A stretch of DNA of 64,000 nucleotides from Heterotrichella gracilis (lineage: Eukaryota > Sar > Xanthophyceae > Tribonematales > Xanthonemataceae), in NCBI GenBank assembly GCA_032358255.1, contig JAULBX010023296.1:186001-250000 (forward strand). The letters run 5' to 3'. The notes under the pieces were generated by a model. That model saw nothing but the letters and a program-made list of their open reading frames with translations, was not told the DNA's origin and ran no database searches. Both the position numbers and the translations under genes were made by a program. Below, one piece after another: positions 23,555-34,707 of this stretch (its first letter is position 1; each line of letters starts with the position of its first letter).

Positions 23555-24119
23555 AGCTTGGACAAAAACAGGACCCACAGAATGCTGAGCGCTCAGGCCC
23601 CTGCTGGGTGCTTGACCCCTTCAGTGGTCATATTCTGGTGCCATGAGGTGGGCAGGAACCCTCCAGACCTTGACCCAGCTGGGCCTTGATCACACAGCTG
23701 CCACCATCCACCGTTGGTCTTAGAGAAGAGTTGTTCAGGTGTTCACAGTGTCGTTAAGAAGGGTAAAATCCTGGGCCTTGGTAACAGCACTTGCAAAGGG
23801 CCAACGGCTATGCGTGTAAAAAACTACACTTTCTGTGCCAAAGTGCAGAAGCTGCAGGCAGTTTGCTCAGCAGGTGCAGTATGCATAGCTCAACAAGGTT
23901 TCCAAATAGTGCATGCATTGGTGAACGAGCATGCAGATTGCAACATCGCCAAGCAGTCTGTTCGTGACAACAGACTTGCATGCATGCTTTCAAGTTGAGT
24001 TGAGTGTTGGCATCAGCTGAGCTGATTCACCTCTTGACCCAGGCAAGAGTACGCCAAACTTTGCAAAGTTGGTCTCGGAAATGCCTTTTCCGCAATTGCT
24101 TTCGAATTTTGCTGAGTTG

Positions 24120-24175
24120 GGGTTTAGGGTGACACCTAGTAGGGTTCAGGTTAAGGGTTTTAGGGTACGTACGTG
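24120..24175. repeat. Degenerate telomere-like (TTTAGGG) tract
   Basis: GGGGTTTAGGGTGAC, then TAGTAGGGTTCAGG and GGGTTTTAGGGTACG form a decayed run of plant-type telomere units in the intergenic region left of DUS3. Confidence 0.75.
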
Positions 24176-24617
24176 CATTCCAACTTAGAAGCCAGGTAGC
24201 ACGCCTGGTTATGCCTCACCCCAGTCAAAGAGCCAAGGCTTAACTGACACTGTTTCCGCTGTGGCAGATGGTGGCCAACCAGTCGTGCCGCTTACCGCAC
24301 TTTCGTGCTACCCATTCTACCTCGTCGCAAAGGGTTTTAGGGGTGCAACTTGACATATCCAACAGCAGAGTGTTCCCTTACTTGTCTTGGCCACCTAGTA
24401 AAAAAACCTCGGAGGTTTGGTACGCAGTCGACCCTTCTGTATGCAATGTCATTTTCGGGCTGCCAGCAGTTGATAACGAGTCCATTCCAGAGTAACTCTT
24501 GCACGAGGAGGGGCTGCAGTGGTTGCAACTGCAAAGCGTGCAGGCAGGTGACTGTTACACACAAGCCCGCCTCGCATGTAGGTATGACGAATGACATATG
24601 TTTAGCCCGTCATGTTA

Positions 24618-24812
24618 AAATCTGAAAAGGGCACTATCAAAGTGAAGTCGTCCAAAACCAGCCTGAGTGCATTCACTGCCTTCGCCTACCTCGTGCGTCA
24701 CCTGCACAATTTTTTGCAAAGGCAGGTGGCACATGAGATTGGGGAAGGCAGCGGATGCTCTCAGGCTGGTTTGGACGACTTCAATTTGACAGTGCCCTTT
24801 TCAGCGTTTTCC
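24618..24812. repeat. Long near-perfect inverted repeat (hairpin)
   Basis: The left arm (about 24618-24700) begins CTGAAAAGGGCACTATCAAA and runs through GAAGTCGTCCAAAACCAGCC. Its reverse complement occurs at about 24728-24812 (starting from the far end: CTGAAAAGGGCACTGTCAAA ... GAAGTCGTCCAAACCAGCC). The loop is short (about 15-25 bases, around ACAATTTTTTGCAAAGG). By eye about 85-90 percent of the ~80 arm positions pair. The structure lies in a non-coding stretch between the membrane-protein gene and DUS3. It could be a small-RNA hairpin precursor or a MITE-like foldback element. Confidence 0.8.
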
Positions 24813-24927
24813 ACGGGACAGCAACTCACCCACCAGAGGACGGTCCACCTCCTTGCCTCCACAACCAAGAACAAGTTCCTTGCAGTGGACTATTTCTCCC
24901 GAGGACAAGAGTAAAACTATTTAAATC

Positions 24928-27900
24928 CTAGCCATTCTCCTGATCGTTGTCCTGTGCCTGCTTGGCCATCCCACCCTCCGAGGCATAGGCGTTGGACTTG
25001 TGCTTGGGCGCAAACACAAAGTTTGCAGGGGCAGGCCCCAGCAGCATCTCCGAGATGCGCAGCCAGTCCGCCGCATTGTCGCTCCCCATGAGGGTCTCGA
25101 GGTCATTGCGCCCGTAGAAGGCAGGGGGCCGCAGGTGCAGCTGCTGGGGCACCACCTCCAGCACGCCCACAGGCACATACCTACACATGGGGGATTTGGG
25201 GTTTAGGGTTCAGGGTTCTGTTAGGGTTTAGGTTTAGGGTTTACGGATTGGATGGGCACCACCTCCAGTACGCCCACAGGCACATACCTACACATGGAGG
25301 CCTTAGGGCTAAAGTTCAGGGTTTACGGATTTAAGGTTTTGAGTTTGGCTGGGGGTTCTGGCGAGTGCTGGGGCATCTGCCGGTGGGTGACGTGTGCGTA
25401 CAAGGTGACCCTCCTTGCATTTCACGTGCTGGCATTACCGGACAAGTCACACCAGTCCTGCACCCTGGCAATTCCCCCACCCCAACCACAATCACAATCA
25501 CAACCTTGAGTGCTTTAGGGTCATTGTTATCATATGAAAAAATTGTATGATGACTACATGCTACAGCTTTTAAAGTGGAACTACTGTTTATAATCAGATC
25601 ATGCCGCGGGGTTGTGCACACACCCACACCTGTACAGGAAGGACAGCCACTCCAGCAGGGATCTTTCTTAGGGTTAGGGGTTGGGGTTCAGGGTTTAGGG
25701 TTGTGCACACCCACACCTGTAGGGTCATTGTTATCATATGAAAAAATTGTATGATGACTACATGCTACAGCTTTAAAAGTGGAACTACTGTTTATAATCA
25801 GATCATGCCGCGGGGTTGTGCACACACCCACACCTGTACAGGAAGGACAGCCNNNNNNNNNNNNNNNNNNNNNNNNNNNNNNNNNNNNNNNNNNNNNNNN
25901 NNNNNNNNNNNNNNNNNNNNNNNNNNNNNNNNNNNNNNNNNNNNNNNNNNNNACTCCAGCAGGGATCTTTCTAGGGTTAGGGGTTGGGGTTCAGGGTTTA
26001 GGGTTGTGCACACCCACACCTGTACAGGAAGGACAGCCACTCCAGCAGGAACCTGCGCGTGGTCTCCACCCCCTTGCTGTCGCTGCCCCAGTGCTCAAGA
26101 CCGTGGGAGCAGAACTGGCGCAGCATGGCCAGGCGCTCACCTGCGCAAAGGGAACGGCTGAGCGTATTGGCAAACATCCTCTTCTGCTCAGCTGATATCA
26201 CATGCATGCATAATCTTGCATCGAGGCCTCCCAACGCAGTGCGCACTTGTAAGCCCAAGCACTCCAAGCGTGTACGCCTTTTGTTTACTGGCGGGTTTAT
26301 GGGTGAATAATTGCTTCACCCAATGGAAGTCGCAAATGTCAGTGCGCCAGCTGTGCCCTAGGTGTGTGCAAGCTGAGTCACCCACCTGCCGAGATGTCCC
26401 AGTGGCGCTGCTCCTTGATCTCTGTGAACAGCCACGGCTTGATGAGGGCGCCACGCGCAATCATGACGGTGGCAAGCTGTGAGCCCGACACGTGGCGGTT
26501 GTAGTCCTGAAAGAAGGGAATATCAGCAATTTGAAATAGTAATATAAATAATGGAGCGTATTCCAACATTTCCCTAGATGTAAGTGACTTCCAGACTGGA
26601 AGTCCCAGTATAAGTAACTACTTGTATAAAAAGCCGTTTCTGCAATTGCTGCAGATGATCTTCCTCACAACACTCCATTCCTCCTAAAACTGCTGAATGA
26701 ATGCATAGGATCAATACGACGCAGCCGTACCTCATAGGAGAACACATCCCCATTGCCTATCAGCTGCAGCTGGGGATCCAGGGAGGCGCAGTGCTCAATG
26801 TATTGCCAGTCAGCCAGCTTGCTGTACCTGCAGGGGAGGGGGCGGGGAGGGATGACATGGGATGCCGGCGCACATGGCCAGAGGGTATCGTATGCTCTAA
26901 TGCAGACCCAAGTGATTCATAATCCGCATATTTGGATGTATACGTCTTTGCATTCCTAAGAGCAATGCTTTGCAATGGATCAGATCTTCGAATACAAAAA
27001 TAAACTGCAGATTAATATATTTCAGTTGAATAGTTGACAATGCAGGGGTTTATGACCCGTTTAATCATGCAAATGCGCGACTGCCAAGTGTACCACGTGC
27101 AGCTCCATGTCCCACCACATGCAACCTCTGTAGAGTCACGATGTGCATGATGTTGTATGAGGGTGCCCAATACCACGCGCACCTCTGTTGTCGAGTTCGG
27201 CCGTGCAGCGTGACTGCGGCAGCTCCCCAGGAGCGCGCCTTGGGCACCAGGGTGTGCGCCATGTCCTGGTTGTCGCTGTAACCCTGTAGAGTAACGAGGC
27301 ACATGGATAGGGTGTGAACTCATCCTCGCGGTTGCTATAAGTCAAGGGTGCAGTACCCACGCATGACGAGGGCATTTCGAGGATTTATTTGAACAACGCA
27401 AGGCCTCTGTCCCATCCCTAAGGCTTTCTAGCCGCCTGAGCATGCCCTGTTCAGAGCACGTATTGATCACAATACACAAGCATCATGTGGGCCCCAGCGG
27501 GTCCATGTGCATGACAGCACCGAGCCAACCGGCAGGCAAGTGACTACCCATGGCCAGGCAGCAGGTCTCACCTTGCAGATCTTGAAGGTGAGGGGGCAGG
27601 ACACCACCACCTGCTCCAGCTTGAAGACATTTACCACACCCATTCCACCCTACTACATAAGCCAATTGGCACCATGCACTCACGACATGGCTAGGCTGGC
27701 TGCACTGCTCAAAAGCACGCAATTGGCCGCCTAAGTATGGCATTTTTTGTGTGATTAGGTCTCACCTTGCGGATCTTAAAGGTAAGTGGGCAGGACAGCA
27801 CCGATGCTGCCGCCTGCACGACCTGCTCCAGCTTGTTGGGTTTGAGCAGCAGGGATGCGCCCGCCCCCCGGCTGCACACCAGGTCAATGGGGCACCCCAT

Positions 27901-30900
27901 GTTGATGTCCACAAAGCTAGCCGAAACATTGTCCTCCAGCAGCTGCGCGCACCTGGCAATGGCGTCGGGGTAGCCACCACAGATCTGGGATGGGAGGGTG
28001 GGGGGTGGACGGGGGGGTCAGTTGCCAGGCAGGCTGGGTGAGTCAAGGGTAATGAGATAATAGGAGTCCTTCTATTATCTTAATACCCTGGTGGGGTACA
28101 GTCAGTACCTGTTGTTGGTAGGTGTGGTATGCAGAACTAAACACTACCACACTTGCAGTCACGCCCTTGTCTAATGTACATCTTTTCTTTCAAATTTTGT
28201 GTTTTTTCACCCTCTACCAAAACCCCACCTGCACCCCAAAGACGTCCTCGCAGGGGTGCCGCTTGAGCAGCGCCCACTCGGATGCCTGCCCCTGCAGCAG
28301 ACCAGTGGCCATGGCCATCTCCCCACAGGTGATGTCTGCGCCAAGGCCCTTGCACAGCCGCCTGCGCAAGTGGACAAAAGCTGAATGAGACAAACCGAGA
28401 CATTTGTGATCTTGATACAATATGCACACTACCACGTGTTACGTGTACGTGTAAGGTTTAGAAACTTCACATCTAGGAACTTCACATGTAAGGTTCTGAA
28501 ATAGGGTTTGGGGTCAGCGCAGCATGCAGATGTTGGTTTAGGGTTTAGGGTTTAGGGTTTGAGGGCTGCACCTGTAGGGCAGGTTGCCCACAGTGGTCAG
28601 CGGTGCCAGGTACAGCTTGCCCCTGAAGTCAATCTGTTTCTTCTCAGCGGCGCGCAAGGGAACCTCCACGTCCAGCGCGTTGCCATCCCGTTTCACGTCA
28701 AATATCTTCACCCCTGCCTGCTCCTCGTGGTGGGGGGCTGTGGATGCGGAGGGCACGAGAGGGGCGGCATCCGAAGCTGCATGTGTCACGTCAGCATGGG
28801 CCACATCCGCATCCATAGCTGCCACATCAGCATCTGTGGCTGCCACGACAGCATATGCCTCCTCAGACACCTCCGCCGCACCCTGAGCCACGTGTTCCTC
28901 CAACCCCGCAATCCATGTGGCATCCATTGCATCCACATCTGGCAAGACCGCTCTAGTGCTGCCACCCAGTTCTGATCGTGCCACTCCCTCAGGTGCATCC
29001 TGTCTCGATGCCCCTGGGCCAGTGGCGGTGCCTGCATCTGATGTCCCTGGTCCATTGCCAACCAAATCTGAATCCACGCTCACACCTCCTGCCCCGGGTG
29101 TGGACATCGGGATGTCAATCCCCATGACAGACCCAGCTTCGGTCTGAATATCTGCCTCGAGGGGCGTGGCAGCAGTGGAATCACCTCCCGCAGATGGCAT
29201 TGTGGCTGGCGCACTGCCGGGTTCCTGCTGTTGTCTATTCCCGCTGCCCTGCTGCGCCTCCACCTGAGGTCTGCCCCGCTTGTTGGGGCCCCCCAGGCGG
29301 ACTCCCATGTCCTCAAGGACCGCGTTTGCTCGGCTGTAATCATACGTGCCCCGCCTGCATGACAATCGTGTCAATGTAAGGTGCGTGCTGGATCAAGCGC
29401 AAGTGTATCGGCCGATGTTATTATGGTCATGGTTTTTTTTTGGTATGGGGATGGGTTTGTTTTGAAATAAGGGTCTTAAATGGATTTATTTTGGTATAAG
29501 CCCCCAAAGTGAGTTTGTTTTTGTATAAGCGCTGCACCAAGGGACAAGTTTGGTATGTATACCAACATTCCTGGTATAAGCCTGAAAACCCTACAAGGGT
29601 TAGCTAAACATAAACCCTGGGCAGCAGTGGAAAACCCTAACCATTTGGACCAGAGCAACCCCTAAAAGGCATTCTAGGTAAGTTACCCTAAACGCCCACA
29701 ATACTAAAACAGATCAACCCCATACCAAAATTATATTATTACCTTATCTCTAACGAGGACAAATGCCCACTTTACTATGATGCAGCTGATGCATGCTAGC
29801 ACTGATGCCCCCCTGGCATACTCACAGAATCCAGGCACCAACACCTGGGCTGCGCACGCACCACCATGCATGCCACGCCATCCCCCCACCTCAAATCACC
29901 TTACATCACCGTGGAAACCATGCCAGTTTCCTAACCCCAGGCTATCCTCCTCACCTCCAATCACCTTGGATCACAATGCATGCCACACCATTCTCCTCAC
30001 CTCAATCCGCCCCAAACAAACCTCACATCACATCGGATCACCATGCATGCCATACCATGCCCCTCACCTCAGGTGGCCCTGCAGCTCCTTGCCCATTGCA
30101 TTGCACTCCTGCTCGATGCTGCTGGGCACAGGGAGGGGAACTTGGGCTGTCGGGATGCTGCCGTCGCCATCAGCTGCCAGGGCCTCTGTGTCTGTCGTTG
30201 AAGCCTCACCCACCTCGGTGGCAAGGCCGTTGGTTACACTTGCACTGGTGGTGGCACAAGTAGAGGCGGAAGGTGCTGGTGCTGGTGCTGGTGCTGGTGC
30301 TGGAGCTGGTGCTGGTGCTGGTGTGGCTGTGGCTGCTGCTTCAGTTGCTGGTGTGGCCGCTGCTGGTTGGTCAATCAGGTGCTGCCTGGTGAGTTCGTCA
30401 GGGTTGGCATGTGAGGTGGCCCACCGGCACCCAATGCCTGCAGGCAATAGCAACAAACAATGCACTCAGACCCCGCCCACGCTTGTTGATGTCACATTCA
30501 CAGCGCACTGCAGTTGAAGCCCCCAAATCAATTAGGCTCGGTAATCCCCCAAACATGTACCAAGCTACACTGAGGGCGCACAAAGGCGTCTAGGGCGATC
30601 GCTTTGATTTCACGGGGTGTTACAAACCGTAACACCCCGTGCTACCTCAACCTTTCCAACCGCGTGTGCATTCCCTCGCTGGCAACTCACCGAAAGGGCA
30701 CGAGGGTGCCGACGAGAAGGGGCAGGCTCCCGGCAGGTCCTGGGGCTTGGTGGCCAGGTACTGCGCTACGTCGTGGTTGAAGCGGCACTTGTCGCCAAAG
30801 GTGCACTTGCCGCTGATGAAACCGAAGCACACGCCCTGCTTCTGGCGCTCTTGCTTGTCCTAGACCAAGGCAGGGCACCAGAATCGGGGGAGGGGTCGGC

Positions 30901-31512
30901 TAGTGTGGGCTAGGGAGGCAGAGGGTGCGCCGGGGAGGGTATTGGGCGCAAGGTATTGGGTGAGGGTGAAATGCAGGGACGGTTACCACTGCAACCCGTT
31001 ACCCTTTGTGAGCAACAGAGACGTGGCAATAAGTAGGGTCTCTCGTTTTTGTACAGGATATAAGGTACCACAGTTCACAGTGACCAGACAGACCTGGTGC
31101 ACTGCGTTGTCATATTGATAGGCCTGGTGCACTGCGTTGTCATATCCGTGTGCACGTTATCGTGGCAGCCAGCCCATGTCTAGCCACCGTGGCTTATGCA
31201 TACTTTCCACATGCATGGATATGCAGTTTGGGCTCAAGTGACGTCCGTGCCTTATGCCAATAGGTCATCCAACAGTTGAAGCATGGGGTTGCCAAAGCAT
31301 ACCTTTTTCTCCTGCTTCCGCGACTTCCGGTTTTGCGGGGCAGCATTGTTTGCGGCAGAGCCAGCGACCGCAGGCACTGCTATCCGCTTGGTGACAGGGC
31401 GCAGGAACTCCTTTTTGACAGGCAACAAGCCACGAGCTACCTTCTCCTCCGGGGAAAGCTCGCTGAGCGGCGTCTTGGTTGCTTCCATCGGCTCACTTGC
31501 ATTGGCATGCAT
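24928..31512 (-). CDS. DUS3: tRNA-dihydrouridine(47) synthase DUS3 with CCCH zinc fingers
   Basis: Reduces U47 in the variable loop of cytosolic tRNAs using FMN and NADPH. Eleven exons close in phase (~858 residues): 31303-31512, 30691-30859, 30068-30437, 28572-29354, 28229-28361, 27766-27984, 27183-27283, 26731-26827, 26386-26506, 26020-26140 and 24928-25180. Order: N-terminal KKEFLRP and a basic KSRKQEKK; two CCCH fingers ([21 protein letters not shown], then CPFSSAPSC...CRWATSH); an Ala-Pro repeat; a ~230-residue acidic insert; then the TIM barrel. Barrel motifs are [38 protein letters not shown] (FMN site), [20 protein letters not shown] and [17 protein letters not shown]. The tail [12 protein letters not shown] and [10 protein letters not shown] is typical of DUS3. 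The catalytic-loop Cys of the family falls in exon 5 ([10 protein letters not shown], with conserved Asp-Val-Phe-Gly-Val-Gln). The insert is longer than in animal proteins. Exon edges are repeatedly duplicated in the introns. Confidence 0.95.
25195..25300. repeat. Duplicated DUS3 exon edge with telomere-like tract
   Basis: The first ~40 bases of the last DUS3 exon plus its splice acceptor (25146-25190, GGGCACCACCTCCAGC... through ACACATGG) recur with one or two changes at 25255-25298. A telomere-like run (GGGTTTAGGG/GGGTTCAGGG/TTTAGGTTTAGGG) lies between the two copies. Confidence 0.9.
25515..26020. repeat. Tandem array, ~208 bp unit, interrupted by an assembly gap
   Basis: The block starting GGGTCATTGTTATCATATG at ~25517 recurs at ~25724 (period about 208 bp). 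The sequence after the gap continues the same unit (ACTCCAGCAGGGATCTTTCT, then AGGGTTAGGGGTTGGGGTTC). Each unit carries a copy of the end of DUS3 exon 10 with its donor site (ACCTGTACAGGAAGGACAGCC) followed by a telomere-like run. The genuine exon copy begins at 26020. The true copy number is unknown because the gap lies inside the array. Confidence 0.9.
25853..25952. other. Assembly gap (100 N)
   Basis: One hundred undetermined bases inside the tandem array of the last DUS3 intron. A round 100 usually denotes unknown length. No coding exon of the DUS3 model is interrupted. Confidence 1.
28500..28560. repeat. Telomere-like (TTTAGGG)n tract
   Basis: TAGGGTTTGGGG, a spacer, then GGTTTAGGGTTTAGGGTTTAGGG: three exact plant-type telomere units abutting the donor side of DUS3 exon 4 (28572-29354). 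It is the cleanest interstitial telomere tract in the window. A degenerate CCCTAAA-rich stretch also lies at about 29580-29700. Confidence 0.9.
30274..30330. repeat. DUS3: (GGTGCT)n hexanucleotide inside DUS3 coding sequence
   Basis: Nine or so GGTGCT/GGAGCT units on the plus strand encode an Ala-Pro repeat in DUS3 exon 3, between the zinc fingers and the barrel. It is probably a flexible, length-variable linker. Confidence 0.9.
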
Positions 31513-32111
31513 AGCATGCGAATAGCTAGATTCTGTCAAAAAAACAAAACCTTCAGCGAGGGAGTCCTAGTTCAAAGGATACGTCCGCTGCACATAGCGA
31601 GAGTGAAGTGATTGTGAGTCGCACGCGTGTTTTAAGCACCGTACGGCGGCGACACAGGCACCTGACAGGCAGAAGCAGGCGACAGAGTACGGGGTGCATG
31701 CACACAAAACACCTCAAAAGGACCTCACCTTGCTGTTTTTTGTCGTTGCCTTACCGATATCTATTTGCTCGAAGCGCACCCGCCGCACTCACTTTTGTAG
31801 CTTTGTTGCTGGTTTGTACAGAAGCGTACGTTGCGCATAATTGACATACGGGTGCATATATGCATGCATGTTGGCGGCTGCCTTTACTTTACCCACCAAA
31901 TAGCGGGCCTCCTGTGGTAGCGCGTCACAACGGAACTTCAAAGATACCCACGTCTAAACTGTAGTTGTTATCGTGGCCCGGTTCCTCTGCCAGCGCTGGC
32001 AGAGGAAAGTCTGGACTTGGTTCGCGGCCCAGCTTGCCCATACAAGTTACACCCGCAGCAATACAGGCAGGGAGGCCCTAACTTGTGCTCCTGCGTGAAG
32101 CACTTTGCGGT
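31513..32111. promoter_or_regulatory. Shared upstream region of divergent DUS3 and IMP4
   Basis: About 600 bp separates the DUS3 ATG (31512, minus) from the IMP4 ATG (32112, plus). It must hold both promoters. It contains a TATATGCATGCATG stretch near 31856. No coding frame is credible. A bidirectional promoter for two RNA-processing genes is plausible but inferred only from layout. Confidence 0.45.
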
Positions 32112-34707
32112 ATGATTCGCCGCAATGCCCGTCTGCGGCGGGAGTACCTGTACCGGAAAAGTCTAGAAGGAAAAGCACGCACACTGTATGAGAAGAAGCG
32201 CAAGATTCGGCAGGCGTTGGAAGGTACTGAGCCTGCTCTTTCTACTGCCTGCTCTTTCTACTGCCATGCAGTGGTACTGTCCATGCATCACCTGTCCACG
32301 TTGAACTCTGCACTGTGACCAGTAGACTGGGTTGGGCATGCATGCGGTGTGTCATGGACGCCCAGCTTTGTCACAAGGTTGTAACTGTATCCTCACAAAG
32401 CTGCCTGTTATCAGCCCTTTTTGCCGCCTTGATTTCCACACCCCGCACCAGCAACGCCCATTTTGACTTGGACCACTTTCATCCTCCAACCCCCACCCAC
32501 AACACTACCAACCAACCCTTCAGAGCGCAAACCCTCCCCCACCAAGCTGCGCCGAGAGAAGGCTGAACACCTGCATAAGTTGGCGGTTAAGAATATCCAC
32601 ACCGCAGACACCAAGAACCCTGTGCATATACCCTACCAGAACCCCATCAAAACCCTACCGAAACCCTGCCCCTACCCTCTTGCAGAGGGCAAACCCATCC
32701 CCACCGAGCTGCGCCGCGAGGAGGCTGAGCTGCGCCACGAAGTAGAGCTGGAGGATGACAACACCGCAGTCCCCAGGAGCCACGTGGACGACGAGTACGC
32801 GCACGCCGGGGAGCGAGACCCTAAGGTCCTTGTGACCACCTCGCGAGACCCTAGCAGCCGCCTGGTGCAGTTTGCCAAGGAGCTCAAGCTGCTGGTGCCG
32901 GGGTCCCAGCGGCTGAACAGGGGGAATATGGTGAGTGGGAGGGGAGGGGGGGAGGGAAAGAAATTGAGGGCTGGGTCGCACCGGCTGAACAGGGGTAATA
33001 TGGTGAGTCAGAGGGAATGCGGTGAGGGGAGGGAGGGGAATGTGCAGGGGTTCATGCCTCTGTCCCTGGGGTTGTTCAGGGGTGATTTGGTGAGCAGAGG
33101 GGAGGTGGGGGTGGTGGAGGAGGGTGGATGGGAAGGGGAAGTTGGAGATTGGGAAATGGAGGTGTCAAGCGGGCTTGTGCCTGAGTTGGGTGCAGGCTGG
33201 ACAGGGGTCACGTGCTGAGCAAGGGGTTGGGGGGAGGGGCAGGGGGTGTCAAGAGGGTAGGGTGGGTACCAGGGCGCCAACATGTGGGGGTAGGTCAGAA
33301 TATGGGTAGCCATGTCAATGCCATCAAAATGCCGCTGCATGCAAACTCCAAACCCCCCATTCCTGCCTCCCCAACCCCTTCACCCACACCTGAGCATCCC
33401 CCCATTTCCCACTTCCCATACCGCTCCTCACCCCACCTTGCACCCACCCCCCAGGTTGTGAAGGAGCTTGTGGACAGCTGCCGCAGCCACGACTACACCG
33501 ATGTGGTGGTGGTGCACGAGCACAGGGGGGAGCCAGATGGCCTAGTGGTGTGCCACCTGCCGTACGGGCCCACGGCCTACTTTGGGGTGTTCAATGCGGT
33601 GGGTGTGGGCGGGCAAAAACCCTGAACCCTAAACTGTGAGGTGTTAGATGCGGTGGGTGTGCGCGGGGGGGGGGGCAGGGCCGATAATGAGTTTTTACTG
33701 CGGTGGATGTGGGGACGGGGGAGGAGGGGCGGAGGGGGGGGGGGCTGTGTTCAGGATAAAGGTGCAGGGCGTAGGGTTTGTTAGGGTTTCAGGATGCCCG
33801 TGTTTGGGATATAGGGTTTAGGTCTGTCTTGCATTTCGCACCCCTCGTCAACAAAGCCAACTGTCTTGCCGGACAGCCACCACGCCAGGTGTTGACAATA
33901 AGAGCCCAATCGTAAACCCTAAACCCTACACATGTGCACCCCCCGCAGGTGTTGCGGCACGACATCGGCGACAAGAAGGCGGTGGGCACAGTCTCCGAAG
34001 CCAACCCACACCTCATCTTTGAGAAGTTCACCACCAGCCTGGGCACGCGCGTGTCAAACATCCTGAAGCACCTGTTCCCAGTGCCAAAGGACGACTCCAA
34101 GCGGGTGATCACCTTTGCCAACCAGCAGGATTACATCTCCTTCAGGTAAGCAGCCATGGGTAGTGATGAGCCGTCATTGCTGATGACATCTGCCAATCAG
34201 TAATGATGACCCAATCGCCAATCAGCAGGGACCTTGTAAATTGTGATGTGCCTTGACAAGTTATTCCATTTGCCAACCAGCAGGAACTACGTAACTAGCC
34301 TGTTATTAAAATATCGCTGGCCTTTGTGGCACCACCAACCAGTGTATGTGTCCTCATCCCAACCCATACATGTTCCATCCTAATCATACACGTGCCCACA
34401 CTTAACCCTACATTGCTGGCTCGTGGTGTGCTGCTGTGTGTGGGGGCGCTATGTTTCTTGCCTTCCCTCTCTAAACCCTTAACGGTACGCAATTGTTCCC
34501 TCCCCTAGGCACCACGTGTACACGCAACCCAAGGGGGTGAAGAGCATCGAGCTGTCCGAGGTGGGGCCCCGCTTTGAGCTCAAGCTGTACCAGATCAAGC
34601 TGGGCACCCTGGACCAGGCGCATGCACAGAACGAGTGGGTGGTGCGCTCCTACACCAACTCCGTCAAGAAGCCAAAGCTGGCTGAACCCGAGGGGGATGA
34701 GGCCTGA
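32112..34707 (+). CDS. IMP4: U3 snoRNP protein IMP4 (Brix domain)
   Basis: Component of the U3 snoRNP/SSU processome in the nucleolus, needed for 18S pre-rRNA cleavage. Five exons join in phase to 298 residues (human protein about 291): 32112-32223, 32686-32930, 33455-33598, 33949-34145 and 34509-34707 (TGA). Start [20 protein letters not shown] is diagnostic. Then come [22 protein letters not shown], the Brix-domain signatures [60 protein letters not shown] and YISFRHHVYT, and [19 protein letters not shown] near the C-terminus. Introns 1-4 contain decayed copies of adjacent exon edges, described separately. Identification is certain. Confidence 0.97.
32517..32610 (+). repeat. IMP4: Decayed copy of IMP4 exon 2 start within intron 1
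   Basis: AGAGCGCAAACCCTCCCCCA then AAGCTGCGCCGAGAGAAGGC parallels the true exon start at 32684-32740 (AGAGGGCAAACCCATCCCCA, then GAGCTGCGCCGCGAGGAGGC). The copy would translate as [19 protein letters not shown] against the real [19 protein letters not shown]. Identity is about 75-80 percent over ~90 bp. It sits ~165 bp upstream of the functional exon. Confidence 0.9.
32960..33100 (+). repeat. IMP4: Serial copies of IMP4 exon 2 donor region in intron 2
   Basis: The exon end CGGCTGAACAGGGGGAATATG and donor GTGAGT (32910-32936) are repeated at about 32979-33008 (CCGGCTGAACAGGGGTAATATG then GTGAGT). A weaker copy is at ~33070-33095 (GTTCAGGGGTGATTTG, GTGAGC) and a remnant at ~33190-33215 (GGCTGGACAGGGGTCACGTG). 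Confidence 0.85.
33600..33720 (+). repeat. IMP4: Copies of IMP4 exon 3 donor region with telomere-like spacer
   Basis: The exon end TTCAATGCG/GTGGGTGTG (33590-33607) recurs as TTAGATGCGGTGGGTGTG at ~33645-33662, and as ACTGCGGTGGATGTGG at ~33698-33713. AAACCCTGAACCCTAAACTG, telomere-like, lies between the first two. Confidence 0.8.
34180..34300 (+). repeat. IMP4: Three decayed copies of IMP4 exon 4 end in intron 4
   Basis: The exon segment TTTGCCAACCAGCAGGATTAC (34116-34136) recurs as TCTGCCAATCAGTAATGATGAC (~34190), as TCGCCAATCAGCAGGGACC (~34214) and as TTTGCCAACCAGCAGGAACTAC (~34268-34290). Spacing is about 25-75 bp. Confidence 0.85.

Noticed and set aside
24612-24914. 100-residue plus-strand open frame over the hairpin
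   Set aside because: Half of it is the palindromic partner of the other half, so the frame follows from the inverted repeat. No family similarity seen.
28538-29061. Trp/Met/Gln-rich minus-strand frame
   Set aside because: It is an out-of-frame reading of the Ala/Asp-rich insert of DUS3, whose correct frame joins the flanking exons in phase.
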